Of a stretch of DNA of 64,000 bases, positions 19,394 through 32,700 are shown piece after piece. A model generated the notes under the pieces. It had not been told where the DNA came from, ran no database searches, and saw only the letters and a list, made by a program, of their open reading frames with translations. Each line of letters starts with the position of its first letter. Within the stretch, counting starts at the first letter, position 1. This stretch comes from Turnera subulata (lineage: Eukaryota > Streptophyta > Magnoliopsida > Malpighiales > Passifloraceae): contig JAKUCV010003070.1 in NCBI GenBank assembly GCA_028386065.3, positions 31,048 through 95,047 on the forward strand, read 5' to 3'. The position numbers were made by a program, and so were the translations under genes.

Positions 19394-20330
19394 GGATGTT
19401 GCATATACAATTAACGGGATTTTTCATATTTTTAGCCAATTATAATTATTAATTTCCTATAATTTAGGTACTTTTATACTGATTAATGGGAGATTTCCAT
19501 ATTTTTAGGGAATTATAATTTTTAATTTCCTAAAATTTAGGTACTTTTTATTTTTATACCAATTGGTGGGAGCTTTCCATATTTTTAGGGAATTATAATT
19601 ATTTATTTCCTAAAATTTATGTGTTTTTTATTTTTATACCGATTGAATGTGAGCTGTTCATATAATTATTAATTTCCTAAAATTTAGATATTTTTATACC
19701 AATTAATGGGAGCTTTTCACATTTTTAGGGAATTATAATTATTAATTTCCTAAAAATTTAGGTATTTTTTTATTTTTATACCAATTGATTGGAGCTTTCC
19801 ATATTTTTAGGAAATTATAATTATTTATTTCCTAAAATTTAGGTGTTTTTTATTTTTATACCGATGGGAACTTTCCATATTTTTAAGGAATAATGATTAT
19901 TAATTTCCTAAAATTTAGGTATTTTTGTACCGATTAGTGGGAGCTTTCCATATTTTAAGGAATTATAATTATTAATTACCTAAAATTTAGGTATTTTTAT
20001 ACCGATTAATGGGAGCTTTCCATATTTTTAGGGAATTATAATTATTTATTTCCTAAAATTTAGATATTTTTATACTAATTAATGGGAACTTTTCATATTT
20101 TTAGGAAATTATAATTATTAATTTCCTAAAATTTAGGTATTTTGTTTTATTTTTACACCAATTGATTGGAGCTTTTCATATTTTAAGGGAATTATAATTA
20201 TTTATTTCCTAAAATTTTGGTGTTTTTTTATTTTTATACCAATTAATGGGAGTTTTCTATATTTTTAGGAAATAATAATTAGTAATTAATCAGATCTTTC
20301 CATATTTTTAGAGAATTATAGTATTAATTT
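19394..20330. repeat. Minisatellite of about 13 units inside the Pack-MULE
   Basis: Imperfect units of about 70-80 bp share GGGAGCTTTCCATATTTTTA, then GGGAATTATAATTATT, TTTCCTAAAATTTAGGTATT, and TTTTTATACCGATTAAT. Lengths and substitutions vary between neighbours, which indicates an old array. Confidence 0.85.
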
Positions 20331-21126
20331 CGATATTTTTTCTGTTAATATATTTTTGTTTCTTTTCTTGAATTTTATTTAATTTTATGTAAAAATAAAT
20401 TCGTTTTTCTGTTAAAAATAAAAAAATATTGAACGGTTACGAGGCCGCCACGTGTCATCCATCCCTGCATTCCGTTAGTGCAGGTGACGGAATCCATCTG
20501 CCCATGGACGGAGGGGGTCAATTGCATGAAATTGGGAGTTCAGGTGGTCGATTGACGAAAAATAAAGTTTAGGGGGTGAGTCAAAAATAAACCAAAATAC
20601 AGGGGGTCAAAATGTAATTAACCCGTTGTGGAGTATTGCGTAGACTTTTCTTGGGAATGGGCCGTTCTATTACTGGAAGGCGGAATGCCCTTCCAGCTCC
20701 GTGGTTTGCGGCGAAAGAATATTGGTAAGTACCTGTCTATTCCATCAATTTTCCAATATAACGTATCTGTTCATATCATGACGTTATATATCTCGATATA
20801 TATTTTAAAATTCAAGAGTGATGATGTTATATATGATTGGTGGAGTATAGAATGAACAGGTATCTCCTAATTTAATCAACTAAGCCTCATGTGGGCTTTC
20901 TCTCGCATATTTTGAACCACATAAAACAACATACCATTAATTAAGAGGCCTACTGGACTTTAGCCTAAATCGTCGTGGCCCAACTCAAAACAAGGTCCAA
21001 TGGCTTTCTGGGCAACTCCTCCAAATGAGAAGCCAGAAAACCACCTGCTTTGGGTGAATACTTGCCCAGTAAATGAATAGAACTGCTTTAGGTGCTGCGC
21101 TGTGCAGTGCTTCCTGTCTTCCCCTT

Positions 21127-21151
21127 GTGTGTGTGTGTGTGTGTGTGTGTG
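21127..21151. repeat. (GT)n microsatellite
   Basis: About 12 uninterrupted GT units. Confidence 0.9.
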
Positions 21152-21675
21152 ATCCTTTCTCCAGATTCTCACTTTGAAACCCACTTCAGGATTCCTCAAT
21201 TGAGAGTCGGTCACTTGGTTAATGTTCTTCCATACTTCAACGGTAAGTTCTATTACACTACACCACTCCTGATCACTGCCCATTTCATACCAACGTCACA
21301 TGGTTTTTTTCCCTTAATATTGTAACTGTTGTTTGTGTTCTGACATTATAAATCATTGTTGGATTCCTTTGTTGTCCCAATGACTATGGCCTTCTGCTTC
21401 ATTTCCCACATGTGCTCTTGTGCTGTAGTGTAGAATGATCTGCTGTATTCAATTTTTTTCCAGTTTCTGCCACAAAAATAAGAAATTCTTCCAACTTCTG
21501 ATTAGTAGTATCTCAGTACAATAGTCTTGTTGTTTTCTGTGTCTTTCACTTCAGATTATTTCTCTGATTTCTACAAGATTTAACTTAAGGGTGGAAGGCC
21601 ACCGCTGTCGTCTTAAGTTAGCGAGCGAGCAGTGCACTACTTTTTGAAGAGATGCTTTTGGACAGGCTCGCATTG

Positions 21676-21763
21676 CCGATTCTCAATCAAGCAGGCCCGT
21701 ATATAGTAGGGAATATACTTAGTCATGTTCTCTAACACAGGTGCCTGCTTGACCGAGTATCTG
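21676..21763 (+). other. Hairpin with a 22-bp imperfect stem
   Basis: GATTCTCAATCAAGCAGGC (5' arm, from 21679) pairs with GCCTGCTTGACCGAGTATC (3' arm, about 21743-21761) with three mismatches across about 20 pairs and a loop near 45 nt. It is miRNA-precursor-like in size, but the arms match no conserved plant miRNA I know and the stem does not extend beyond them. Confidence 0.3.
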
Positions 21764-23154
21764 TACTGATTTGTTTGAATCACCGGTTGGTCCTTCATGA
21801 CATTATTTCAAGCCCGTCTGGAGGATGGATGATGATGTTTCAGTACAAAGGTGTTGCCCCTTTTTCGAATTCTTATTGACATTTCATTTGAGGCAAAGGT
21901 TGTGTGAATAAGAAGCTGACCGAAAGTCTACTTTTATGCCAGAAAAATGTGTGGCAGGAGGGAGTTATAGCACAACCAGAGTTGATGCTGATCCTTTCAC
22001 ACTGTTAAAGACTTCTACCTTGAATTTGTTCTGCGTTTACTCTCCACAGGCTGTGCTTTTCTTCTTGAGGTCGCAGAACAAAGAAAAAAGACTTCTTTCT
22101 TTGATTTTCAGTTTCCATTCTGGGGAAGTAATCTAACTAGTTCGATTCGGTTAATTTTGAAGCCAAGGTGAAAGAAGGAATGCAGTTACCGGATTGAGAC
22201 CATCTTGGTGGTGGAGCAAAGAAGTGGGTGATGATGCAAGGGAATTTCAAGATGTCCGTAGTATACACTGCCAAGGAATATATCTAGCAGTTGTGGCGAC
22301 CCATCTTTCTTCCTTTGAGTAATGGAACGTTTTTTTTAAGTAATGGAACGTTAGTTACTTGCTGTGCTGGTTTCTTTACAGTTAACTGTTTGTCTCCCTG
22401 TATGAGATGATTCTTTTGATGCTGAGATCCTTGAGAGTAGGTTTTATTGATTAGTTTGGGTTTGCTTCTGACATGTCATTTCAAATGTGCCGTATGGTCA
22501 TATTCACTGGCATTATTATCCAACCCCTTACTTGGTTGTGTAGAAAATCCAAAAAATATTTGTATATTGTAATAGCTTTATTCTGTGATTACTTATTCTC
22601 TAATAGTGGCCAAGTTCTAGATGATACTTTCAATATTGACTATTTTGGTGCTTAAGTTCGAAGGAAAAATGTTTCTTGTTGCTTGAAGTGCTAGATTTTA
22701 TTTGAGTTGGTCAACTGACTCGGTACTAGCATGATGTTTGGAAAAAGTAATGCAATGCTGTGGCTTAATTTCAGGCATCAGGTCAATTGTGCATGAACCA
22801 TCCTTATAGGGTAGACCAATGAGCTACAGTTTTTTTAGAAGATCCGTTATATATATTGTCCATAATAGTTGTGTTCTTGTTGACATTACCGTGATTGGTG
22901 ATGCTAGGTCTCTTGTCATGATTTCCAGTCCAAAATAGTGGTTCTTTCCTCAAGCACTTGGAGGTATGCCAAAGTTCCCAGAATGGAAACAGAGGATCTT
23001 CTTCTGCTACTGTAAACACATGGATGTATCACGCTGGCTAACCTAATCAGCAATAGTCAGAGCAGCTGATGTTCTGAACAGAAACAGGGTCCTGAACCTC
23101 TTTCTTTTTGTCTAAGGGATGTTTCTCCTGAGGGGATTTCTTTCATGATCTGAA

Positions 23155-23535
23155 ACGCAGATAACAGCTTCAATGATGGGTGATCATGCATTCTGCTGGA
23201 GGTAACTATAACTTGCATATTCATCTGTAACAATAAGTGTGCTACGAAAGTCTTCGAGGAAGTAAATATCCTTGTTGGAGCTCTAAGGATCCTGTGTTTT
23301 CCTTGTTCCTTTGTGAACTAGTGATGCTTCACGTATTTTTCACTAAGCGACTCAGATAACAGCTCAAAGGATGTGTGCTCATGCATTCTGCTGGAGGCAA
23401 CTACAACTTGCATATTCGCCTGTAACAATAAGTGTGGCCAAAAGTCTTGAAGTAAAAATAACTTGTTGGAGCTCTAAGGATCCTATGTTTTCCTTGTTCT
23501 TCCGCGAACTAAATGACGCTAACATATTTTTCATC
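23155..23535. repeat. Local tandem duplication of about 185 bp
   Basis: CATGCATTCTGCTGGAGG, then AACTTGCATATTC and GTTGGAGCTCTAAGGATCC appear in the same order in both halves (23155-23340 and 23350-23535), with several substitutions and a few small indels. Confidence 0.8.
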
Positions 23536-23539
23536 ACCA

Positions 23540-26500
23540 TCAAGATATTACATGGTACAAGGGCGTTAGGCCACTGGCAAACTCTGATATTCTTTCCTAT
23601 AATCTTTCAAATTAATTTTCTATTCCGATCGTGACCTTATGATGTTTCCTTTTCTATTATAGGAACTCTTTTTGTGATTGATGTGGGGACTGTTGTTGAC
23701 AATATGAAACAATCAGTTTGACAAATATGGGCCTAATTCACCAGAAAAGCAGGTACCGATAATTAAAGTGCTTAATGAGGATGGTAGTATGCTTTCCAAC
23801 TTACTGCTGTAAAGTTTCTGTGAGTGGGTTAAAATCTCCAGCTACAAGGCAGACTGCGAGGTGCAACACAAAGTTAGAAGGTCAGGCTGCTTGATTTCTC
23901 CTTTTCTTCTGTGCCTGATATTTGATACCTGTTAAAAAAGTTTAACCCCCGATATCTTGTTTACAATTTAGAACCGGAATATTTATCTTGTATGGGGTGA
24001 TTGATCTGACAAGTGCGGAGCTAAAGCCAGCAGAATAGCACTATGAATAATGCAGTCCATGAAATTAAATTAAGAATTAATGCGAGAAAGAGAAATGACT
24101 TATAGAAGTGAAATGCGGGAAGAATTCACGTTCTTAGCGTCTCGTTCGCTAAAGATCTTATCCTTGAATTTTAATTTAGATTCTTAAGTACTTCCTGAAA
24201 ACAAACTGCTGTAGAACTGAAAATTTTGTCTTTTTTGAAAAAAACATAACTAGAAGCCTCAATTTGACCACTTGAAGGTTTCAAAAACTGAAAATTTTTG
24301 ACTGGGTTACATGCTACTGGTATCCATGGTCTCCTGGAAATTTCTCAAATTCCAAATTATTTATGGAGTTCTATGTGCAGAATTTTGTAGCTCTTCTTGA
24401 TTGTTCCAGAAAGAGCGCCTTTCTTTTATCCTAGTTGCCTGGACGGGAACACAGGTAATTGATAGTTGCCAGCTAATGCATTATTCTCATGCCTTTCGAG
24501 CTCTTTAGCAGGTCTGCTGCTGGAACATATGTAAGTGACTCTACTAGGTGAAATTTTAGTCCAAGCTTTGTTGCGTTTGAGTTGGCGTTAATGCATATAC
24601 AGGGTTGTATCCTGCTGGGACCTTCAGTTGCTACTACCTTGATTAACTTTAGAGAGTTTAAGCTATATTCAGATTACATAATTTTGTAGCTTTTTTTTAT
24701 GCTAATAATTTTGTAGCTTTTAGTTGGTGATTATCAGATGTTACCGACTATATGGAATTTGCTTGCTATATATGTAAATGCAAAATTTTGGAGTGGAAAT
24801 AAACAACATTCATTACAGACCTGCGTGCAAAAAGGTGTAAGCAGCAACTTTCCTGGTATCGAAATCAAGGTTCCAACAACAGTGGCCAAGACCTAACCCC
24901 TGCTTTTGCTTTTGTCTCTGTGTTCTGTGATTTCATGAATAGCCAATACTATTTGGTAAGGGGCATTTTATGCATGGTATACCCAAATATCATCTCAGTG
25001 GGGGTTGATGAATGAGGTAAATTCAAATCAATCATTACTTTGAAAATCAAGGGCTTTGATGCAAGATTGATAGGTCATGTTACTTTAAAAGAACAGTGAG
25101 AGATCTCAATTTCTTCAGACATAAATGTATACTACATTTGGACTTTTCACGGCCATCGTTCAGGGATTTTGGGTAGAAAGCAAATGAAAGATTAAACAAA
25201 TCATGTGTGGAGAAGAGGTGCCAAGAAATAAGGTAACATGCGATATTTCTAAATATCACATCTATAGTGGTGATTTTGGCATTCTTTACTTCATATGAAC
25301 ATTTGGTTATGTGGATGTGCTACATCTTACAATGTACTATGATACTTCTGCTGAATTATTGTTCAAGTTAGAGAACCCATCAACTCCAGTTTTAAGTTAT
25401 TCCGCTTTCTCCCATAAAGTGGGTGGATACAGTGCTTCAACTTCCAAATGGGATCAAAGAGTCATGATAAGGCCCGAGTTTAATGAGCTTCCTACGGAGA
25501 TGCAGCAAGTGGACCATGTGCTGCCAAGGTTAGTACAACCAATTATTAAGACATTAGCAGAATATTATTCTGTATGCGCTTAACGTAGAATAATTGCAGG
25601 GTCTCCTCGTCAGGATAATGGTGGGTTCGTAGTATATGGTTAATTAATGAAAATTGCTTATGTGAAAATGTATGTCATGTACTTGTTAGGAGAGAAGTGG
25701 ATAGAGTTTGGCAAGTGACATGACTTAGAATGTCTTGTTTGAGGTTGATCCCGAAGCGAAGCAAGGATCAAGGGAATCCCCTCATGTGTATGCTGACTGC
25801 TGAAGATTAGGGTCCATTTTTATTGATTTCAAGGGGTTCTGGATCACGTGACCACCTGTTTTTCCTTTACGTAAAATGCACCTGCATCCTTTTCCACGCC
25901 CTCTACTTCTACGCATCACCCCCTTTTTTCTCCTCCCTTTTAACACTTGAATCTGAAGCCTTTTCTCACGTAAATGCATGTGCTATACTATCCTCGATTT
26001 CTATGGATCACTCTGTAATCTTGCTGAACCTTGCATCCCAAGCCTACAAGAGTGTCTACAATCTAATATCTTAGCTTGCAACAGATAGAATAGTACTCTT
26101 CTGCCTAGGACTTCAATAATTTTCATTATTGGCTCGGACAGGACAGGACAGGATTTAGTGTACTTGTAGAAGACATATATATGTGGTTTAAAACAAAAAT
26201 CTACTAACAGTTTTTAACTGTTAAGGAGAAAATGATTGACCGGAGTTAACTAGCTAGATCCTCAGCCATTATGGAGAGACTAACCGAATGCATGGGAAAG
26301 GGTGCAAATCTACACACTCAATCTCTTTTATTTTCTACAACTTTTTTAATAAGTGGCCCTTGCTCTTTCGCTTTCTATTTTGTTTATCTTGATGGGATGC
26401 ATCGAATCTTTCTAACCTCACCGACGATCACAAAATCGGATTGTGTTATATGGCTCGAAAATGACCGAAAGGCCATGCTTTTCCTAGGGAAAAAAGCTTG

Positions 26501-29500
26501 AAGCCACCCCAACACCTTGGACCCGACCCATCCTTTGTTTTTTTTAACTTATATTATCTTGTTTCGAGCATTTCCACTTTGAATGTAGGGTGTGTGCGCC
26601 CATGCATACAATATTGCTAATTAATGCCCCACCGATACTATTAGTGCTTAGCAGTATGATTAAGGCTTGCATATATATATGTACTGCTCTTTTTTCTTTG
26701 ATTTATTAGCGGTCACCGCACAGTTCCTCTCTTTTTTAAAAAAACTTAAGCACTTCCGCCCAAGCCACCTTTAACTCTGTTGGTTATTTATAGTAAACCC
26801 CCGAAACAGGAAGGATTGGGAACACAGAATTATTAAGATATTAGGATTGCCTGATACTGGTTCTTGCTTGACACTGGCCATTGCAATATCTCCGTGGCTT
26901 CTCAATGAAGAAGCAAGTGGCAAGATTATATGCTTGCTTTGGTTTGAACTAATTATAGCTTAATGCGTCATTATCGATGCCTATTTACATTAATCAATGG
27001 AGACGGCCAAAGAAGTCACTTCAAAAGCTCTCAATTGGGTCTATATGCATTTCATGTTTGATGGCATATCCTGTGATAGCGTGTAATGCAACCACAGAAT
27101 TAAGTATAAAAATAACTCAATGATGTGGCCGAATGAAGACTAGAATCTTGAGCAGGGGATAAGTAGGCTTAACCAAGTACATCAATCAATTATATTGTGC
27201 AACTGTTGTTTGGATCTTTATGATATACTATTTTGAACAATTAAGGACATGTGCGGCTTAAATAGCCTAAACGGTAGGCTGGGACTGGGACGCAGGATTG
27301 CTCAGCTTACAAGCAAATGAGAAACGTGGGTATACGGCCACCAATTGAAATCACCATAGATCCAATTGGCACCCCTCTTCTCCTCTTTTGAAGAGACATA
27401 AAAAAGCTTTCCCTCATCTTTAACTTACTGTTTTTGTATTCATAATTTGGTACAGAGCAACGTATTCTCTTTTTGAAATTGTCCATATCTTACACATGTC
27501 GAGTTCACTGTGTTTTCCCACAAGTTGCAAAAATTTGACTTCCTGTGTAAGCTTTTGGTCATGGCACAAAATTTGATTCTCTAGGGATTTCTCTCTGTGT
27601 CCTTGCCAAACATAAAGAGGGATTCAAAGAAATTTCTCTTTTTTTGTCGGCAATCACGTATTAATATGGAGTCACTCATTTAAGCAGAATAAGGAAATAC
27701 AAATAGGTTTTAATCATCATTTTCAGTACCTTCATTGAATACTTTTCGATTGGGAGAATATATAATCGGGTAGCAGAATCTAGTAATCATGATTGTATGT
27801 TCAGGTTTTATTATCCTTTAATAAAAGTTTTTTAAAAACGTTTCTAACCAAGTTGACTTGGTCGGTTTACCACTTCTTAACCAGCTGGTTAGGTTTGAAT
27901 TATGCTAATGACATGATAAACCTTTGTTGTGTGGTGGTATTGCCCCCCAGCTGAGCTGTAATTGAAAATTCACTTTCATGTATAAACCCAATGATCTGCA
28001 CCTGCTGGCCCGTTTTGACCTTGGTTTTCTTGGATTCTTCGTTTAACGGTACCGTTGAAACACTTTAAGGACATGCCAAAATCCAAATGGTCAAACAATT
28101 TATACAGACATTAATTCCCATGAGATGATGGGTGCCAGTAACTCCGCCACTAAACAATTCTTGTTTAAGGCTCTTGCATTATGCCGTCTCTTGCAGTGGT
28201 TGTTCGTTCAGTAACTCAAAAGTTGCTGCAAAGGGGGTAATAAGCCGGCACCGACTGCTAATGAGTTATGACATGACATAAATTGAAGGGAGAAAGTCAA
28301 CGAGTCATGTAAATAGTATCAAATTTTTTCATCTAATGTTTAGTTCCCAACGCGACAACAAATAAATGCTACCAACCCAATTAGGCAATTAGCCAAAAGA
28401 AAAGGTGAGTGCAAAACAGAAGAAAAAGAAAGAACAGATGAAAAGAGTCCTTAATTCCTAAAAACCAAAAGGAGTGCCCAGAGAATGGTCATAGTCCCCA
28501 ATCCATGGCCCATGTCCAAACCCTGCCTTGATTAGTGGTCATCGTCCCACACTCCTAATTGTCTGCAAACGTATGTGACAAGTGTCTAGCATTAGAAGTA
28601 ACACCGTGGCGCGACTGCAAGCAAATTCTTGCTCTCTGCATTACACATAAAATCTAATCACCTAATTCATTGTAATCCAGATTTTTTCCCTTTGAAGTAA
28701 TCCGGGAGATGCAGTTGTCACCAGCTATGTATAATTGGTATTAGCCATTTTCTTGGATATTCTTCATTTAGTAGATGTATTGATCAAGTTTTGGCCAGTT
28801 AGGCACTATTTCTTGGGGGGGAAAAAAAGAAAGCAGAAAATTGAGAATGATGAAATCGGGACCAAATGTGTGGATTCCAAGCCAACTGAAAAAAGGGACA
28901 GCTATTGCAAGCTAAGCTGCATAATGTCAAGACAAATAGGAGTCAAAAAAAGGATACGACAAATAGGCCATCCTGTGTGGGATACTGGGATTAGGCCGGT
29001 CGTTTTTATGTAGTAATTCACAGTTTGCTCAAATGGTATTTTTTTCCTACAAAACGCAAGAAAAATTGGACCAATTAGACACCAAAAAACAAAAACACCA
29101 AAATATATATGAAGAACGCTACCCTCCAAGCCTTTGGCCCATAAGATCTTGTATGCTGGAGGTGGATAGAGCATATTGGCCATGAAAATTTCTATGTGCA
29201 TGCGGCGACCTCTGTGTTCCATTTAATATGCATGGGGCCACCAGGTTGCGTGGAAGAGATCTTTTGTTCATTAGGATTTTGGCCTTTTTAAGTTGCAATT
29301 TTTGAACAGAACCTTCATTCCTTTTTGTTTGGTTTTGCACTTCGTGGGTCTACTGGAAAACGTTTTTTGCCACAACATTTTTTGTTACAATAGGGTATGT
29401 TTCTTTAGGTTCAGAATATAGTAGTATTCCACCATTTTATTTTCTTCTTTCAAATCGAGGCCCCCAAGTCTCAATGCCAAAAGAGATAAAGTTGGTTTCT

Positions 29501-29753
29501 TGGAAGTCACTCTAATATAGCTGGTGACTTTATTATATATGTTCAGCTCCTAAGGAGAGCCTATTGCATCAAAATCCTTCTATTGCAAGCCATTGATCAT
29601 TCTTCCCTCTTTTTGTAGTTTCTTTCAATTATTTGAGTCAAATGTTTTTTAACCGCTTTTCCATTCAGTTCTTTACAATTATTGCTTAAAGATTGGTTAA
29701 TTTCTCCCCTTTATAAAGTATCTTGGACGACCAGGCAACTTGGGCAGAGAACC
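23540..29753. other. AT-rich intergenic region upstream of the TTL gene
   Basis: I see no recognisable coding domain, RNA gene or terminal repeat on either strand. Short ORFs (for example 25311-25583 plus) have no family resemblance. The last 1-2 kb should hold the TTL promoter. A TATAAA at 29711-29716 is too close to the ATG to be a confident TATA box. Confidence 0.5.
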
Positions 29754-32700
29754 ATGGCAGAAGTGACCAAATACCCTGTGGATAACCAATTGGGTTGTGG
29801 TCTGATGGCGGGAATATTCCATCGCCGGAGCTTCTGGCCACGGAAAACATCAGTGCATTCTCTGCCCACAGAGAGCAGCAACAATATTGTCAAGTCCTCA
29901 TCCAATGCTGATATCACATCAAAGAAGCCTCCTACTATTCATCCTAAGAAGCACAAAAGCTTACCTGAGACTGCCTTTCTTGAACTCTCCAATTTGACAA
30001 AGGCAGATACCAGGAGGCATAGTTTGGTTCCTGCAAGAACCTCAACTTCTCAGTCTCGCCAAAAGAATGAGAAAAGAAGACCTTCAGACGTTGCAAGAAG
30101 TTCTACATCATCCTCATCAAGTTCCGGCGGGAGAGCAAGATCATCACAAATCAATGACTATAGGCAGAGGAGAAACTCCATTAGTGATACCAGAGAGCTG
30201 AGCAGGACTACCATGGCATCTCATCCTCATCAGCGACCCGATGACAGTAGAGCTCTTGTTCGAGCCACTTCGAGTGATGCAATGGTGTTAGGCCACTTGG
30301 GAAACTTGAGGCAGCCTGGAAATGGGAATGCCAAAGGGAACAACAGCCCAAATTCTGCAGCAAAGACTGTTGATTACCTCGAAAAGAATATCCAAGAACT
30401 CAGCTTGACTCCTAGAACCAGAAATACGTTTACTAAACTAGGAGGTAACAGTCTTATGGGAAATATCTTGAGGCAGCCTAGTGGCGAGGATCAAGACTGT
30501 CAAGCTCTTGTGAGTAGCAGCATGGATCCTGAGGTTTTGAAAAATATGGGGAATGATAAGTACAAGAAAGGCAAATTTGAAGAAGCCTTGGCTTTGTACA
30601 ATCGAGCAATTTCTCTTGATCCAACCAAGGCAGCATACCGAAGCAACAGAAGTGCTGCTTTGATAGGATTGGGCCGTCTAATGGAGGCTGTTGCTGAATG
30701 CAAAGAAGCAATCAGGCTTGATCCTTGTTACGCTAGAGCCCATCATCGTCTGGCTACACTTTATGCCAGGTACGCATACTTTCATAATTAACTAGCAATT
30801 AAAGGGTTACGCTTGTTTTGATTACATATAGTTGGTAAGAATATTGCCAATATTTACAAAGTCATATCATTGTGCATATGGTCACGTACGTTGCGTAGGC
30901 TGGGAGAAGCAGAGAAAGCCTTGGATCATTACAGGCAATCATCCCTTAATACTGACTCCAAAGAAATTGCTCAAGCCCAGCTCCTTCAAAAACACCTGAA
31001 CAGGTGTACTGAAGCTCGAGCATTAAAAGAATGGAACATTTTGCTGAAGGAGACAGAGTTTGCAATTTCCTCTGGTGCTGATTCAGCTCCGCAGGTAGGT
31101 ATCCCTTTGTTTCTTTTATTATTATTATTATTTCTCATTTATAAATCGTAATGTGATTCCTTAAGCTGTATTCTCATTGAAGTTATTTTTATCATATATA
31201 CAATTAGGTATACGCAATGCAAGCAGAGGCCTTACTGAGGCTCAGCAGACATCAAGAGGCTTACACAGCATACCAAAATGGACCAAATTTTGGCATCGAT
31301 GCCTGCACCAAGTTCTTTGGTCTGGTTGTTACTTCTCACTACTTAATGATTGGGGCAGAAGTTTACATGGTCACCGGCAGGTTGGTATTCTGTGAACGCC
31401 TTACTTGAGATTTTTTGTCTATCACCTAATTAACAATAGAGTATTTCTTTCTTTTCCCCAAGATTCCGGGGTTATTATATATTATTGACAAATGTGCCCA
31501 TCAATTTCCTCTGTTTTTTTTTTTTGTTTTGGCTTTTGCTCCTGCAAGATGGCATGTAAGTTAAGTATCCTAATCAGAATTGGTAATCATTGCAATAGGT
31601 TTGAAGATGCCTTATCAGCAGCGCAGCAAGCAGCACGACTCAATCCAGGGGACAGGGAGGTTGGGAGAGCGGTGAAGAGAGCTAGAGCAGTAACAGCAGC
31701 GAGATTGAGCGGGAACTTGCTATTTAAGGCCTCAAAATTCTCTGAGGCCTGCACTGTGTACAGTGAAGGACTAGAACATGACCCTTTCAATTCAATTTTA
31801 CTATGCAACCGAGCAGCTTGTCGGTCCAAGCTTGGCCAATTTGAAAAGGCTGTGGAAGACTGCACTGCAGCTCTTAATGTGCAGCCTAATTACAGCAAGG
31901 CCAGGCTAAGAAGGGCACATTGCAATGCCAATGTAAATTTTATTGTCACTTAATTATTCCGTCATATCCTTGTGTAAAAAATGTACTTGTTTGTGATTTT
32001 TGTTTTCTTTTTTTGCGTGATTTGATTAGTTGGAGAGATGGGAAGCTTCAATTCAGGATTATGAGGTGCTGATAAGGGAAAGTCCAGCAGATGAGGAGGT
32101 GGGTCGGGCCTTGTTTGAGGCTCAAGTCCAGCTCAAGAAGAAACGAGGTGAAGACACCGAAGACCTGAAATTTGGTTCCAGTGTGGTGTTCATATCCGGC
32201 AATGAACGCTTTAGACACTTTGTGACTTCACCTGGTAAGCCCTCAATGTAACATGCACCGACGCACGTGGGGTGTGGATATTAGACAGATTCTTGTGTTT
32301 ACTCAGCCAGGATTTTCTTAGTTCATGTCCTCAATAAACTATTCTGTAATTCGCAGGGATGTCTGTGGTGCTTTTCTGCAACAAAGCCAGCAATAGGCAA
32401 GTGTTGCAGATGATGGAGCAAGTCTGCAAAAAATTCCCGTCTGTCAACTTTCTCAAGGTTTGTTAATTTGTCTGCAAGCATTTGATAATCCCATAGGTAG
32501 ACAAGCTGACATAATAAGTCAATGACTAGTGCACCTCTGATGATGGATTTTTGTAAAAAGTCCAATCTGAGTACAGTTCCTGACAATCTAATCACACCAG
32601 CCATATGTTGTTGACTGGCAATGCACCCTTTTGTTTCCTTTTTTTTTTTTTAATGGGAAATGACACAGTTGTATACATGTCGTGTTAACAAGTGTGGCAC

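Larger units (their letters stand above)
18251..20624. mobile_element. Pack-MULE, 2,374 bp
   Basis: Terminal inverted repeats of about 200 bp start GGGTTAATTACATTTTGACC and end with the reverse complement. The flanking 9-bp duplication GTTGTGGAG (18242-18250 and 20625-20633) is the Mutator signature. Inside are a fragment of a GH17 glucanase gene (18780-19334) and a minisatellite (19394-20330), with no transposase. A host-gene fragment between MULE TIRs defines a Pack-MULE. The second family of MULEs in this window is unrelated in sequence. Confidence 0.9.
20634..23150. other. Intergenic; possible non-coding spliced transcript
   Basis: No protein-coding gene is supported. A consensus donor (CAACGGTAAGTTC, about 21240) and acceptor (CTCTCCACAGGC, about 22050) suggest that a spliced non-coding RNA is possible. 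Two hairpin-forming segments lie between them. Short ORFs here lack domains. Confidence 0.3.

Noticed and set aside
19430..20330. CRISPR-like array
   Set aside because: The units are degenerate and AT-rich with no conserved-repeat/unique-spacer pattern, and this is plant DNA. It is a minisatellite.
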